Assembly (NCBI GenBank): GCA_903837355.1
Contig: CAILUI010000318.1
Coordinates: forward strand, 1 to 64,000
Reading direction: 5' to 3'
DNA length: 64,000 nt
From: an uncultured Victivallales bacterium
GTDB taxonomy: Bacteria; Verrucomicrobiota; Lentisphaeria; Oligosphaerales; JAFGRS01
Shown: one piece after another, positions 29,995 to 41,387 of the stretch
Layout of the letters: the number at the start of each line of letters is the position of its first letter
Numbering within the stretch: the first letter of the stretch is position 1
Translations under genes and position numbers: made by a program
Notes under the pieces: generated by a model
What the model was told of the DNA's origin: nothing
Databases searched by the model: none
The model's input: the letters and a program-made list of their open reading frames with translations, nothing else

Positions 29995-30798
29995 ATGACC
30001 GCTCTTTCGACCCGCAACCTGTTCACCGCCTGCTCGATGGGCCTGTGCGGCGGCGCTCTGCTCATCGCGACGGTCGGCGCCGCCGGCGCCGACGCCGACG
30101 GCAGCCAGCCCCTGCGTGCGGTGGCCAAGCCCGACAATGCCGCCTTCTACGGCGCCGACGGCGCCTGCAACGTCGAGGCCGTCAAGAACGCCTACTACGA
30201 CATGATGCGCGCCTTCGGCTACCCGATCCCGGCCGTACTCAAGACCGACAAGTTCTGGGTCTGTGATTTCCTGCAGCGCGACGTCAAGACGGTCGGCATG
30301 GGCGGCATCATGTGGATCAACGCAAATGGCACCTACAGCGCGGCCGGCACCAAAGCTTACGGCGGCGATTACAAGGATGGCAAGTACGGCTACCTCGGTC
30401 ACGAAATCTACCTGCTGCCCGGCCAGATGCTGCCCGAACACCGGCATGTCGGTGGCGCCGGCGGCTACGGCCCCAAGATGGAAGCCTGGCACATCCGCTA
30501 TGGCAACGTCGAGTTCTTCGGCGAACACAAGGGGGCGGGCGATGAGACCCTGATCAGCGACATGCCGGCCGCCACGCGGCCCTTCGGCTATGGCCAGCCG
30601 TGGTTCACGTCGAAGTATGTGGTCCGGCGTAGTGCCGGCGAACTCTACTCCCTTGAGGATCCCGAGACCTGGCACTTCCAGCGCGCGGGCGTCAACGGGG
30701 CCATCGTTTCGGAATACGCCACCTACCACAATCAGGTCGAGTTCAGCAAGCCCGGCATGGTCTTCGAGTGCTCCCCGGCGACGGCCGCGAAGCCGTAA
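29995..30798 (+). CDS. Secreted cupin-fold protein, possibly sugar-isomerase-like
   Basis: The 267-residue product has a signal peptide (residues about 10-34, ending GADA). The core PGQMLPEHRH...KMEAWHIRYG gives a cupin metal set His149, His151 and Glu163, a layout also seen in D-lyxose ketol-isomerase-type cupins. An isomerase or a sugar/ligand-binding role is inferred only weakly, and export is unusual for an isomerase. GGGAGAAG stands a few bases before the ATG. It follows the B-repeat gene by 149 bases, beyond a hairpin. Confidence 0.7.
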   Translation: MTALSTRNLFTACSMGLCGGALLIATVGAAGADADGSQPLRAVAKPDNAAFYGADGACNVEAVKNAYYDMMRAFGYPIPAVLKTDKFWVCDFLQRDVKTVGMGGIMWINANGTYSAAGTKAYGGDYKDGKYGYLGHEIYLLPGQMLPEHRHVGGAGGYGPKMEAWHIRYGNVEFFGEHKGAGDETLISDMPAATRPFGYGQPWFTSKYVVRRSAGELYSLEDPETWHFQRAGVNGAIVSEYATYHNQVEFSKPGMVFECSPATAAKP

Positions 30799-31194
30799 GC
30801 CGCCGCAGGCCGGTGGACGACGCCTGAGTGGGTTGCCCCGTTGGCGCGACTGAGGCAGCAGCAACCTCACCCTGGCCGGCCTCGACGTTATGGCCATGGC
30901 TGAGCGCCAATGAACAGCAACCTGTCGCGGATTCCAGGCGCGGCGGAGCATGGGCCGAGGGCACCTCGCCTCACGTATGCCGCTCCTTCAGGGCTTCAAC
31001 CTTGGGGTGTGAGGTAACCCAGGGCGCTGCCCTGGGCTGAGGAATGGCGCCCCTTCAGCCCCCGCGGGGCGCCGTGTCCGCCCGATCATGTCAGAGCGGA
31101 ACATCGGATCGCCGCTGGAGCGCGAGCGGCTGGCGCGCCCCGGCGTGGCGCCGCCCAAACTCGACCAGCCGTCGCGCCCGACAATCCGCAAAGG
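30799..31194. other. Gene-free stretch holding a dispersed repeat
   Basis: The region between the cupin gene and the end of gyrA has no supported gene. Its right half is the hairpin-rich repeat described at 30979-31135. Confidence 0.6.
30979..31135 (+). repeat. Dispersed intergenic repeat, copy 2, with two hairpins
   Basis: This element contains CCCAGGGC-GCT-GCCCTGGG (31018-31036, 8-bp stem, 3-base loop) and GGCGCCCC...GGGGCGCC (31046-31073, 8-bp stem, 12-base loop). The part from 31051 on matches copy 1 at 5841. A CTCCTTCAGGGCTT segment near 30983 echoes the CCCCTTCAG motif, suggesting a modular repeat. Such CCCAGGGC hairpin blocks are, from memory, common between genes in PVC-type genomes; this was not searched. 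Confidence 0.65.
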
Positions 31195-33918
31195 TTACGG
31201 GGCCATGGCGTCGTCGTCCTCGTCGCTGCCCTCCGTCTCATCCGGGCCTTCGTCATCGTCCGCGGCCGGCGTGTCATCGAGGTCCTCGACCTGCGCTGCG
31301 TCGACGGCATCGATCTCAGTGGCCTCCGCACCCTCATCCGGGGGCAGTTCGGCGAGCACGACGCCCGCAGCCTCCTCCTCGTCCAGATGCGCCACGCTCG
31401 TGACCACGCTGATCTCATCCTCTTCACGCAGGCGCATGACCCGAACGCCCTGTGAGTTCCGTCCCAGAGTCCGAATACCGGCGGTACTGATGCGCACCAC
31501 CTGTCCCTTGACCGACGTCAGCAGCAGATCCTGGTCCTGGTCCAGTTGGATCGCCTGCACCACGCGGTCTCCTGAGCGCAGACGGATGCTGATGACGCCC
31601 TTACCACCGCGGCGGGTCAGGCGGTAGCCGCCGCCCGGAATCGCCGCGTCCTGCTCGGCGACCCCGGCCCCAAGACGGCTGCGCTTGCCCATGCCTTTGA
31701 CGGTCACCACCAGGAGTTCCGCGGCCGGATTCACCACGGTCATCGACACCAAGTGCGTCGTCAGTTCCCCCTGCTCGCTGCGCAGTTCCATGCCGCGCAC
31801 GCCGCGCGTCATCCGGCCCAGGGTTCGGCAGTCGGTCTCGCGGAAGCGGCAGGCCATGCCCGCCTCGCTGGAAAGCAGTAGCTCCTGCTGCCCGTCGGTC
31901 AACACCGCCTCGATGAGATCGTCACCATCGTCCAGGAGAATGGCCCAGATAGCTTTGCGCCGGAGATTCTTGAAGGCATCCAGACGCGTCTTCTTCACCG
32001 TCCCGTTGCGGGTGGCCATCACCACGAACCGGGTCGGATCATCGACGGCGCTGACCGGAATCACGGCGCGCACCTGCTCGCCTTCCGCCAACTCCAGCAG
32101 GTTCACCAGGGCTCGGCCCGTACTGTCGCGTGTCCCCTCTGGTAGTTCGTAGGCCTTCAGCCAGTGCATCTGCCCCTGGTTCGTGAAGAACAGCAGGTAA
32201 TCGTGCGTCATCGCGGTCAGCAGGTGCTGCACGTAGTCAGCATCGTCCTTGGTCTGCATGCCCCGGACCCCGACGCCGCCGCGGTTCTGCGTGTGGTAAC
32301 TGTCCTCGGCCACACGCTTGATGTAGCCACGGGCCGACATGGTCACCACCCAGACCGACTGCGCGATGAGGTCCTCGATCCCCAGCTCGCGGTCACCAAC
32401 CTTGATCTCCGTGCGCCGCTTGTTGCTGTAGGCCTGACGCACCTCGAGCAACTCCGCCCGCACGACGCCGATGCGCCTATCCCGGCTGGCCAGCAAGTCC
32501 TTCAGATAGGCGATCTGCTGCTGCAGTTGGTCAAACTCCGTCTGCAGTTCGTCGATGGCCAGTCCGGTGAGCTGGTGCAGGCGCATCTCCAGGATCGCCG
32601 CAATCTGCTTCTTCGAAAGCTTGAAGCGTTCCATCAAGCGCTCCGCAGCCTCCTCGCGCGTACGAGAACCGCGGATGATGGCGACGACTTCGTCGATATG
32701 CTTGACGGCGATCAACAACCCCTCGAGGATGTGCGCCCGGGCCTCAGCCCGCTCCAGGTCGAACTGCGCCCGCCGGGTGATCACCTCCAGACGGTGATCG
32801 ATGTAGGCCTGCAGGATCTGGCGTAGCGTCATCACCCGCGGCCGATTGCGATCCACCACCAGGAACTGCGCGCCGAAGGTCGTCTGCAGCAGCGTGTGCT
32901 GGTAGACCTGATTGAGCACCATGCTGGCCATGGCGTTGCGCTTGATCTCGATGACGATGCGGATGCCGGTACGGCTGCTCGACTCGTCGGTGATATCACT
33001 GATCCCCGGAATGGTCTTGTCGTTGACCAGTTCGGCGATGCGGCTGACCAGGTTCTCCTTGTTGACCGCATACGGCAGCTCCGTGACAATGATCCGCTCC
33101 TTGCCGTCCTTCTCCTCGATCCGTGCTTTGCCGCGGACGCGCAGCGAGCCCCGACCGGTCTCGTAGAGCTCCAGGATCGAGCGTACCCCGTGCAGTTCGC
33201 CGCCGGTTGGGAAGTCCGGGCCAGGCATCACCTGCATCAACTCCTCGACCGTGGCCGTCGGGCGATCGATAATCAGCACGGTGGCAGCGATCACCTCGCC
33301 CAGATTGTGCGGCGGAATGTTCGTCGCCATGCCGACCCCGATGCCGGTACTGCCGTTCACCAGCAGGTTCGGGAAACGCGCCGGCAGCACTTCGGGCTCA
33401 AGCACGGATTCGTCGAAGTTCGGGCGCATCTCGACCGTGTTCTTGTCGAGATCAGCCAGGAGCTCTTCCGCGAGGCGTTCCAGCCGGCACTCGGTGTACC
33501 GGTACGCCGCGGGCGCGTCGCCGTCGATGCTACCGAAGTTCCCTTGCCCATCGATCAACGGCGCCCGCATGCTGAACTCCTGCGCCATGCGCACCAGAGT
33601 GTCATACACCGCCTGATCCCCGTGGGGATGGTAGTTACCGATCACCTCGCCAACCACCTTGGCACACTTGGTATAGGCGTGGCTCTTGGTCAGCCCGAGT
33701 TGACGCATGGCGTAGAGAATGCGCCGCATGCCTGGCTTCAGTCCATCACGAACGTCAGGAATGGCACGGCCGACGTTGACACTCAGGGAGTAACGCAGGT
33801 AGGCATGGTGCATCAACTCCTCAATGTTCGCCGGCACATCGTTGCGGCCAATACCGCCCCCGGCGCCGCCACCCGCCGCCGTCACCCCGCCCGCGTCCAC
33901 GTTCTTATCATCACTCAT
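31195..33918 (-). CDS. gyrA: DNA gyrase subunit A
   Basis: The 907-residue protein has the breakage-rejoining domain with catalytic Tyr141 (AAYRYTE) and a C-terminal six-bladed wrapping domain containing a RRGGKG gyrase box, which separates it from topoisomerase IV ParC. The quinolone-contact segment is HPHGDQAVYD: Gln102 stands where E. coli has Ser83, and Asp106 matches Asp87. The C-terminus is long and very acidic (repeated Asp/Glu, ending DDDAMAP). It follows gyrB by 16 bases and is the last gene of the leftward block that starts with metF. Confidence 0.96.
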   Translation of the reverse strand: MSDDKNVDAGGVTAAGGGAGGGIGRNDVPANIEELMHHAYLRYSLSVNVGRAIPDVRDGLKPGMRRILYAMRQLGLTKSHAYTKCAKVVGEVIGNYHPHGDQAVYDTLVRMAQEFSMRAPLIDGQGNFGSIDGDAPAAYRYTECRLERLAEELLADLDKNTVEMRPNFDESVLEPEVLPARFPNLLVNGSTGIGVGMATNIPPHNLGEVIAATVLIIDRPTATVEELMQVMPGPDFPTGGELHGVRSILELYETGRGSLRVRGKARIEEKDGKERIIVTELPYAVNKENLVSRIAELVNDKTIPGISDITDESSSRTGIRIVIEIKRNAMASMVLNQVYQHTLLQTTFGAQFLVVDRNRPRVMTLRQILQAYIDHRLEVITRRAQFDLERAEARAHILEGLLIAVKHIDEVVAIIRGSRTREEAAERLMERFKLSKKQIAAILEMRLHQLTGLAIDELQTEFDQLQQQIAYLKDLLASRDRRIGVVRAELLEVRQAYSNKRRTEIKVGDRELGIEDLIAQSVWVVTMSARGYIKRVAEDSYHTQNRGGVGVRGMQTKDDADYVQHLLTAMTHDYLLFFTNQGQMHWLKAYELPEGTRDSTGRALVNLLELAEGEQVRAVIPVSAVDDPTRFVVMATRNGTVKKTRLDAFKNLRRKAIWAILLDDGDDLIEAVLTDGQQELLLSSEAGMACRFRETDCRTLGRMTRGVRGMELRSEQGELTTHLVSMTVVNPAAELLVVTVKGMGKRSRLGAGVAEQDAAIPGGGYRLTRRGGKGVISIRLRSGDRVVQAIQLDQDQDLLLTSVKGQVVRISTAGIRTLGRNSQGVRVMRLREEDEISVVTSVAHLDEEEAAGVVLAELPPDEGAEATEIDAVDAAQVEDLDDTPAADDDEGPDETEGSDEDDDAMAP

Positions 33919-33934
33919 AGAGTTACGTCACTCC

Positions 33935-36520
<2,586 letters not shown>

Positions 36521-36536
36521 TTAGCCTGGAAAGCCT

Positions 36537-36552
36537 CGCGCGCTAGCGCGCG
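36537..36552. other. Perfect GC palindrome between tsaB and gyrB
   Basis: CGCGCGCTAGCGCGCG is a perfect 16-bp palindrome, 104 bases upstream of the gyrB start and 117 bases after the tsaB stop. Flanking AGCC/GGCT can extend the stem with a mismatch. It could be a tsaB terminator or a gyrB regulatory hairpin. Confidence 0.4.
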
Positions 36553-36668
36553 CGGGCTGAACAATAAGGGGCGAAGACGCTACTGGGCGGGAACGGCAGA
36601 GGAGGCCGCACAACGGCCCCACCGCCGACCGCAGGACGGGCGGCGGACTCGGCAGCGGGTCGACCGCG

Positions 36669-37364
36669 TCAGGCGACGCTCACCGCCGCCGGACGGGAGG
36701 CCACAAACACCGGAGGACGCACGTAGACGGGCTCCAGAGAGGCACCGCCGGCGGCATCTGCCGCGAGCGAGTCCCCGCGGGAGAGGGCCAGCAGGCAACG
36801 TCCCTCGATGGCCGCCACGGCGCGGGTCCGGCGCCGGACGCCCTCCGGCAGCATCGGCAACACCAGGGCTCCCTGCACCGTTACATAGAGGTCGCACGCC
36901 AGTTCGGCCCCAGTCAGGTCGGCCGGGGCCTCCGCCGACGCCGGTCCGCGCGCCTGGAGCGCCCCGTCTGCCCACTGGTACCGGCTCAGGATCACCTGAC
37001 CGCAGCGCCCATCATGCAACACGCCGAGGCTGACCGCCAGAGTCTGACCCTCGGCCAGAGCCAACGCCAGGGCCGCACTCGATGGCACCCCTCGGCACGC
37101 AGCTCCGCTGACGGCACACACGCCGCGCACCAGGGCGATGCCGGTACGAATACCCGAAAAACTCCCCGGCCCCACCCCTACCGTCCAGCGCTGGATCGCT
37201 CTCACCTCCACCTGCGCCTGGGCCAGGCCGGCCTCTACCCAGGGAACCAGGTCCCGGTCGGCCTCACGCTGTTGGCCAGGCAGAAATCCCTGGAAAACGA
37301 TCTGCTCGCCGCGAGCAATCGCCAAGCTGGCGCCGCAGGAGGTGTCCAACGCTGCCGTGATCAT
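36669..37364 (-). CDS. tsaB: tRNA threonylcarbamoyladenosine biosynthesis protein TsaB
   Basis: The 231-residue protein has the ASKHA-fold start (MITAALDTSCGASLAIA) and the TsaB signature GPGSFSGIRTG (65-75). TsaB pairs with TsaD and TsaE to transfer the threonylcarbamoyl group onto A37 of ANN-decoding tRNAs. Its ATG overlaps the TGA of tsaE by four bases, so the two are translationally coupled. tsaD and tsaC are not in the window. Length is normal. Confidence 0.92.
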   Translation of the reverse strand: MITAALDTSCGASLAIARGEQIVFQGFLPGQQREADRDLVPWVEAGLAQAQVEVRAIQRWTVGVGPGSFSGIRTGIALVRGVCAVSGAACRGVPSSAALALALAEGQTLAVSLGVLHDGRCGQVILSRYQWADGALQARGPASAEAPADLTGAELACDLYVTVQGALVLPMLPEGVRRRTRAVAAIEGRCLLALSRGDSLAADAAGGASLEPVYVRPPVFVASRPAAVSVA

Positions 37365-37879
37365 GCCTCCACGTCCTCCTGCACCAGCAAGCCCGGCGTG
37401 CGGAGGGCCAACTCACGCACCCCCGCCGCCAACTCGGCGGGCAGGTCGATACGGCGCCGCCCATCAGCCTCGTGGGAAAGCCGCAGGTGCAGTGCGCGTC
37501 CGGCTCCACCCGCAGCGGCCAGCAGAGCGTCGATGCGCTCGGGCCACTCGACCACCGTGATCCCGTCCGCGGCGAAAAGGTACTCCTCGATGCCGAAAGC
37601 CAACGCCGCCGCAACGCCAGCGATGCGGTACAGATCGAGATGGAAGAAGAAGGTGCCGTCGGCTCGCAGATACTCCTGCACCACGCTGAAGGTCGGGCTG
37701 GTGACCGGTTCGGTGATGCCCAGCCCGCGCGCCAGACCGCGGGTCAAGACGGTCTTGCCTGTCCCCAGGTCGCCATGCAGCGCCAGCACAACACCCGGCC
37801 GGAGCCCGCCGGCCAGGGCCTGACCCAGGCCCAGGGTCGCCTCCTCGGACACACTCAGAACGCGCCGTCCAGACCTCAT
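37361..37879 (-). CDS. tsaE: tRNA threonylcarbamoyladenosine biosynthesis ATPase TsaE
   Basis: The 172-residue protein has Walker A GDLGTGKT (36-43), the SPTF segment (61-64) and VEWPER, all typical of TsaE, the ATPase of the t6A complex. The frame is open far upstream, but GGGAGG six bases before the ATG at 37879 and the conserved length fix the start. Its ATG overlaps the thiL stop (ATGA), and its stop overlaps the tsaB start. Confidence 0.93.
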   Translation of the reverse strand: MRSGRRVLSVSEEATLGLGQALAGGLRPGVVLALHGDLGTGKTVLTRGLARGLGITEPVTSPTFSVVQEYLRADGTFFFHLDLYRIAGVAAALAFGIEEYLFAADGITVVEWPERIDALLAAAGGAGRALHLRLSHEADGRRRIDLPAELAAGVRELALRTPGLLVQEDVEA

Positions 37880-38796
37880 GCGCCGCCTCCCGAACCGCGC
37901 CCGAAATGGTCGTACCCGCCCTGCCCCAAGGCGTTCCCCTGCCGGTCCCACACTCCGGGCACCCCCGCCGCGAACCCCCCAAGGCGGGCAAACGGCGTCG
38001 CGAAGGGCCAGTCCCGGGCCATGGCCGGCGCCGCCTCGGGAGAGACCGCCACAATCAGTTCGTAGTCCTCTCCATCGCTCAGCGCGCCCTGCAGCGTCGT
38101 CGCCGCCGTGCGCCGAGGCACCGCGCCAACGTCCAGAACCAGGCTCACGCCCGAGGCTCGACACATGCGGGTTGCATCCAGGAGCAGGCCGTCGCTAACG
38201 TCCATCATGGCGTGGGCATAGCCACGACCGGCCAGCCAGGCACCTTCCGCACAGCGCGGCTCGAACGTCAGGTGGTGGCCGCTGGCAAGGGAGTCGCCGA
38301 AGACCCCGGTAGCCCAGAACTCATCCCCGGCCCGCGCACCGCCACGACGCACGGCTTTACCCGCCGCGATCTCGCCCAAGATGGTCAGCGATACGACCGT
38401 GTCTGTCGGTGTCAGCGCCAAGTCCCCGCCGATCATCGCCACCTCAAACCGAGCGGCCAACGCCAGAATGCCCGCGTAGAAGCGCTGTAACCACGCCGCA
38501 CTGCAGGTGGGACCGAAGGCGCCCGCCACCAGACAGCACGTCGGAACGCCCCCCATCGCGGCAATGTCGCTGAGATTACGCGCCAGGACTTTGCGCCCCG
38601 CCAGTTCCGGTGGCGTCGCCGCCGGACCGGATTGCACATAATGGCGGTCGCCAACCACCTGGTCCACGGCGATCAGCCACCACCGGCCATCGCCCAGATC
38701 GAGGGCGGCGCAATCATCACCGGGGGGAATCGCCAGGCCCTTTGACACGGCTGGGATGCGCGCAATGAGGCTGGCCAGGAAAGCGTCCTCAGTCAT
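37876..38796 (-). CDS. thiL: Thiamine-monophosphate kinase
   Basis: The 306-residue enzyme has the ThiL pattern: PPGDDCA near residue 25, NLSDIAAMGG, and GGDL...MMDVSDGLLLD. It phosphorylates thiamine monophosphate to the diphosphate cofactor. The longer frame begins at 38829, but the ATG at 38796 has GAGGAAG about ten bases upstream and overlaps the metF stop by eight bases, as expected for a coupled gene. The C-terminus is Gly-rich (YDHFGRGSGGGA). Confidence 0.92.
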   Translation of the reverse strand: MTEDAFLASLIARIPAVSKGLAIPPGDDCAALDLGDGRWWLIAVDQVVGDRHYVQSGPAATPPELAGRKVLARNLSDIAAMGGVPTCCLVAGAFGPTCSAAWLQRFYAGILALAARFEVAMIGGDLALTPTDTVVSLTILGEIAAGKAVRRGGARAGDEFWATGVFGDSLASGHHLTFEPRCAEGAWLAGRGYAHAMMDVSDGLLLDATRMCRASGVSLVLDVGAVPRRTAATTLQGALSDGEDYELIVAVSPEAAPAMARDWPFATPFARLGGFAAGVPGVWDRQGNALGQGGYDHFGRGSGGGA

Positions 38797-40234
38797 CGGC
38801 AACTGCTTCCTCGAGCCGGTCGAGCTCATGCCGCACGTCGGCCACGGCCAGAACCCGGTGAAAGAAGCACGGCGCGTGCTCGAACTCGCAGTGGCCGTCC
38901 GGCGTCGAGCCGCCGCAGGCCCCGTACGCCAACCGCTTCGGGCAACCCCGACGGTCCAGATAGAAACAGGCCCGCAAACGGGATTCCGGCACCTCGTCGC
39001 CGCCCCGAAAGGCGGCCCGGTAAAAGGTCGTCAACCACTCCGGGGCCGGCCCCGCCAGAACCCGCGGCAAGAGCGCGGCGCGCAACCGATCCCCCAGGGT
39101 CACCGCCGGGAACGCCCAATCCGTCAGTCGTGGCGCGGCTCCGGCCAGAGCGGCCGCCCCACCGGCCCGCAACAGGTCGTGGAACACGTAGTACGCCTCG
39201 GTCATGGGCTCAAACGAGAGATCGCCGTGGTAATCCTTCCAGGCTGCCAGCCAGGCGTCGTAGTCGGTGTAGGTGCGCAACGCCTCCTGAATGCTGGCGA
39301 GCACCATATCCAGCGTGCCCTGATCCCGAATGCCCGCAATCTGCACCCCGCTGTACCCCATCAACCGACAACCGGCCGCCTGCATGCCGATGCGCGGCAA
39401 CTGCGCCGCCAGCGACTGCGTCGCACTAATGTCCGACTCGCGCTGCAACAACGCCGTGAACTCACGCGGCACATGCACGCCGGGAAACACCACGCGCTCG
39501 AGACGGCGAATGTCGTCAGCGGACAACAGCAACAAACGCGCGATGACCGAGGGCGCCATCTGCCGCATGCCTAGGAACCACTGCAGTTCCTGCAGCTTCT
39601 TCATGTCCCATCCCGCGTGGGTCACGATGAAGCGCGCCCCACTGGCCAGCTTGCGGATCATCTTGAAGTACTGCAGATAGCTGTCGGCCGGATTGTACTT
39701 GAAGGGGTTGACAACCGCCCCCGTGAAGAAGGCCGGAGCGGCGCGACGCGCCAGGCCCAGGATCTCCAGGCTGTCGAGGTAGCCCCCCGCGTACGCCAAG
39801 GGCCGCCCGGAACCGGACCGAACCGGGTGCCGGTCCGAGCGGTCACCGGTCACCGCCAGGACATTGCCGATGCCCTTGCCACGCGCCTCGGCCAGAACGG
39901 CGCGGATGCGGTCCGGGCTGGAGCCCTTGCCGGACAGGTGCATCAGCACCGGCTTCCCAGAGGCCGCTTTCAGGGCGGTTGCGGTCGCCACCGGATCGTG
40001 GCAGTCCTCGCTGTGCAGACGGTCGGTCACCGCGATCGCCGCCACACTCTCACATTTCGCCACCCGTGCAGCCATCGCCGTGCTCAGGGCCATGGCCGAC
40101 TCGAAAGGCTGCACGCTGGCCGGCGTGTTCATCTCGACGATGATCAGAAAGGACCCCTCGCGCAGACGCAGAGCCAGACGCGGATCGGCCTCGAAGGCCA
40201 TCTCGAGCTGTTCCGGAGACCGCTGTGTGCTCAC
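38789..40234 (-). CDS. metF: Methylenetetrahydrofolate reductase with fused C-terminal MetV-like Cys domain
   Basis: The 481-residue protein has an N-terminal TIM-barrel MetF domain (VLAVTGDR, NPADSYLQYFKM-like segment, EAYYVFHD) and a C-terminal cysteine-rich tail with Cys431, Cys440, Cys449 and Cys456 in CPK-x-L...GACGGS...GHCEF. That tail is the pattern of MetV or 'MTHFR C-terminal' domains, which are a separate subunit in many anaerobes. The enzyme reduces methylene-THF to methyl-THF. The start was placed at GTG 40234, with GAGGAT upstream; the open frame runs to 40369. It heads the thiL-tsaE-tsaB-gyrBA block. A 298-base region separates it from the divergent gene at 40533. Confidence 0.85.
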   Translation of the reverse strand: MSTQRSPEQLEMAFEADPRLALRLREGSFLIIVEMNTPASVQPFESAMALSTAMAARVAKCESVAAIAVTDRLHSEDCHDPVATATALKAASGKPVLMHLSGKGSSPDRIRAVLAEARGKGIGNVLAVTGDRSDRHPVRSGSGRPLAYAGGYLDSLEILGLARRAAPAFFTGAVVNPFKYNPADSYLQYFKMIRKLASGARFIVTHAGWDMKKLQELQWFLGMRQMAPSVIARLLLLSADDIRRLERVVFPGVHVPREFTALLQRESDISATQSLAAQLPRIGMQAAGCRLMGYSGVQIAGIRDQGTLDMVLASIQEALRTYTDYDAWLAAWKDYHGDLSFEPMTEAYYVFHDLLRAGGAAALAGAAPRLTDWAFPAVTLGDRLRAALLPRVLAGPAPEWLTTFYRAAFRGGDEVPESRLRACFYLDRRGCPKRLAYGACGGSTPDGHCEFEHAPCFFHRVLAVADVRHELDRLEEAVADD

Positions 40235-40532
40235 GCCCGGATCCTCACTGACAACGTCGGCACCGCAACGCGACACCAACGAAGGACGCGCCAGCGGCTG
40301 GCAACCACCACGGGCAGACCCGTCCGCCGACCTTGCAGACCAATATAGCCGGGATGACCGCATTGGCAACGTTGCGGCCCACGTCGCGGCGCTTGACTAT
40401 TCCGGCCCAAGTGCGATGGTGTGCGGCGATTTGCCGACACCCCGTCAAGAGCGGTCGCCAACCTCCCCGCGACCAGCCGGCGACGGACGTGCGCAGCAGA
40501 GATGAAGCCCCTGGCGAGGCAGGAGACGACCC

Positions 40533-41387
40533 GTGGAGCTCAACCGCATCTCAGCCTGCACCTACGCCGTGCGCGACAGAGACCTGGACTACACGCTCAA
40601 GCTCATCACCGGCGCCGGCATCAGCAAGATTGACCTCTGGGGCGGCCTGCCCAATTACTCCAATTCGCCCGCCGAGTGCAGCATCCTGGCAATCAAAGAG
40701 AAGGCGACGCGCTACGACGCCAGCATCGCCAACCTCGGCACCTACGCCGGACGCCGGCTGTTTGAGGATGGTGAGGCGGCCGAATGGACGGAGATGAGCC
40801 GGGCCATCGACAACGCCGTGGCCCTGGGCGCCCGTTCCATCCGCGTCTGCCCCGGGCGCGGCGAAGACGTCGGCATCATCCCCGACTTGATCCCCTTCTT
40901 CCGCCGCGCCGCGGAGTACGCCGCGGCCAAGGGGGTCTTCCTGGGCATGGAGAACCATATGGGTAGCATCGCCGGCAACCCCGACGCCGTGATGCGCCTG
41001 GTCCGCGCTGTTGACTCCCCCTACTTCGGCATCCTCTTCGAGCCCGCCAACCTGGTGCATTGCGGCGTCGACTACTACGCTGCCTATGCCGCCTTCAAAG
41101 GCTCCATCGTCCATGTGCACGTCAAGGATTGCTACACCAGCGCCGGGCAGTACGAACGCTGCATGCTGGGCGACGGCATGATCGACTACGCCTGGCTCGT
41201 CGGGGCCCTTGAAGCCGATGGCTACAAGGGCGATTACGCACTCGAGTACGAGATCGAGAAGGTGATTCCCATCGAGACCGGGCTACCCCGCTGGCTACAG
41301 CACTTCCGCACTCTCAAGCTGTCAACCAAACCGGCCACACGACCAGCTCACGCCGCCCCCACTGCAGGCTCGAAAGCCACGCACTAG
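40533..41387 (+). CDS. Sugar phosphate isomerase/epimerase-like TIM barrel
   Basis: The 284-residue protein is of the xylose-isomerase-like TIM-barrel (AP endonuclease 2) family. Metal-ligand-type segments are visible: GMENHMG (Glu near 143), LFEPANLVHC, HVHVKD and EYEIEK. Members isomerise or epimerise sugars and inositols. The start is GTG, with AGGAG 7 bases upstream. Its TAG stop overlaps the GTG start of the next gene by one base (TAGTG), so the two are co-transcribed; that neighbour is a secreted glycan-related protein, which supports a role in processing a released sugar. Confidence 0.85.
   Translation: MELNRISACTYAVRDRDLDYTLKLITGAGISKIDLWGGLPNYSNSPAECSILAIKEKATRYDASIANLGTYAGRRLFEDGEAAEWTEMSRAIDNAVALGARSIRVCPGRGEDVGIIPDLIPFFRRAAEYAAAKGVFLGMENHMGSIAGNPDAVMRLVRAVDSPYFGILFEPANLVHCGVDYYAAYAAFKGSIVHVHVKDCYTSAGQYERCMLGDGMIDYAWLVGALEADGYKGDYALEYEIEKVIPIETGLPRWLQHFRTLKLSTKPATRPAHAAPTAGSKATH

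Noticed and set aside
29995-30798. Firm call as D-lyxose isomerase
   Set aside because: Only the cupin metal motif supports it, and a signal peptide does not fit a cytoplasmic isomerase.
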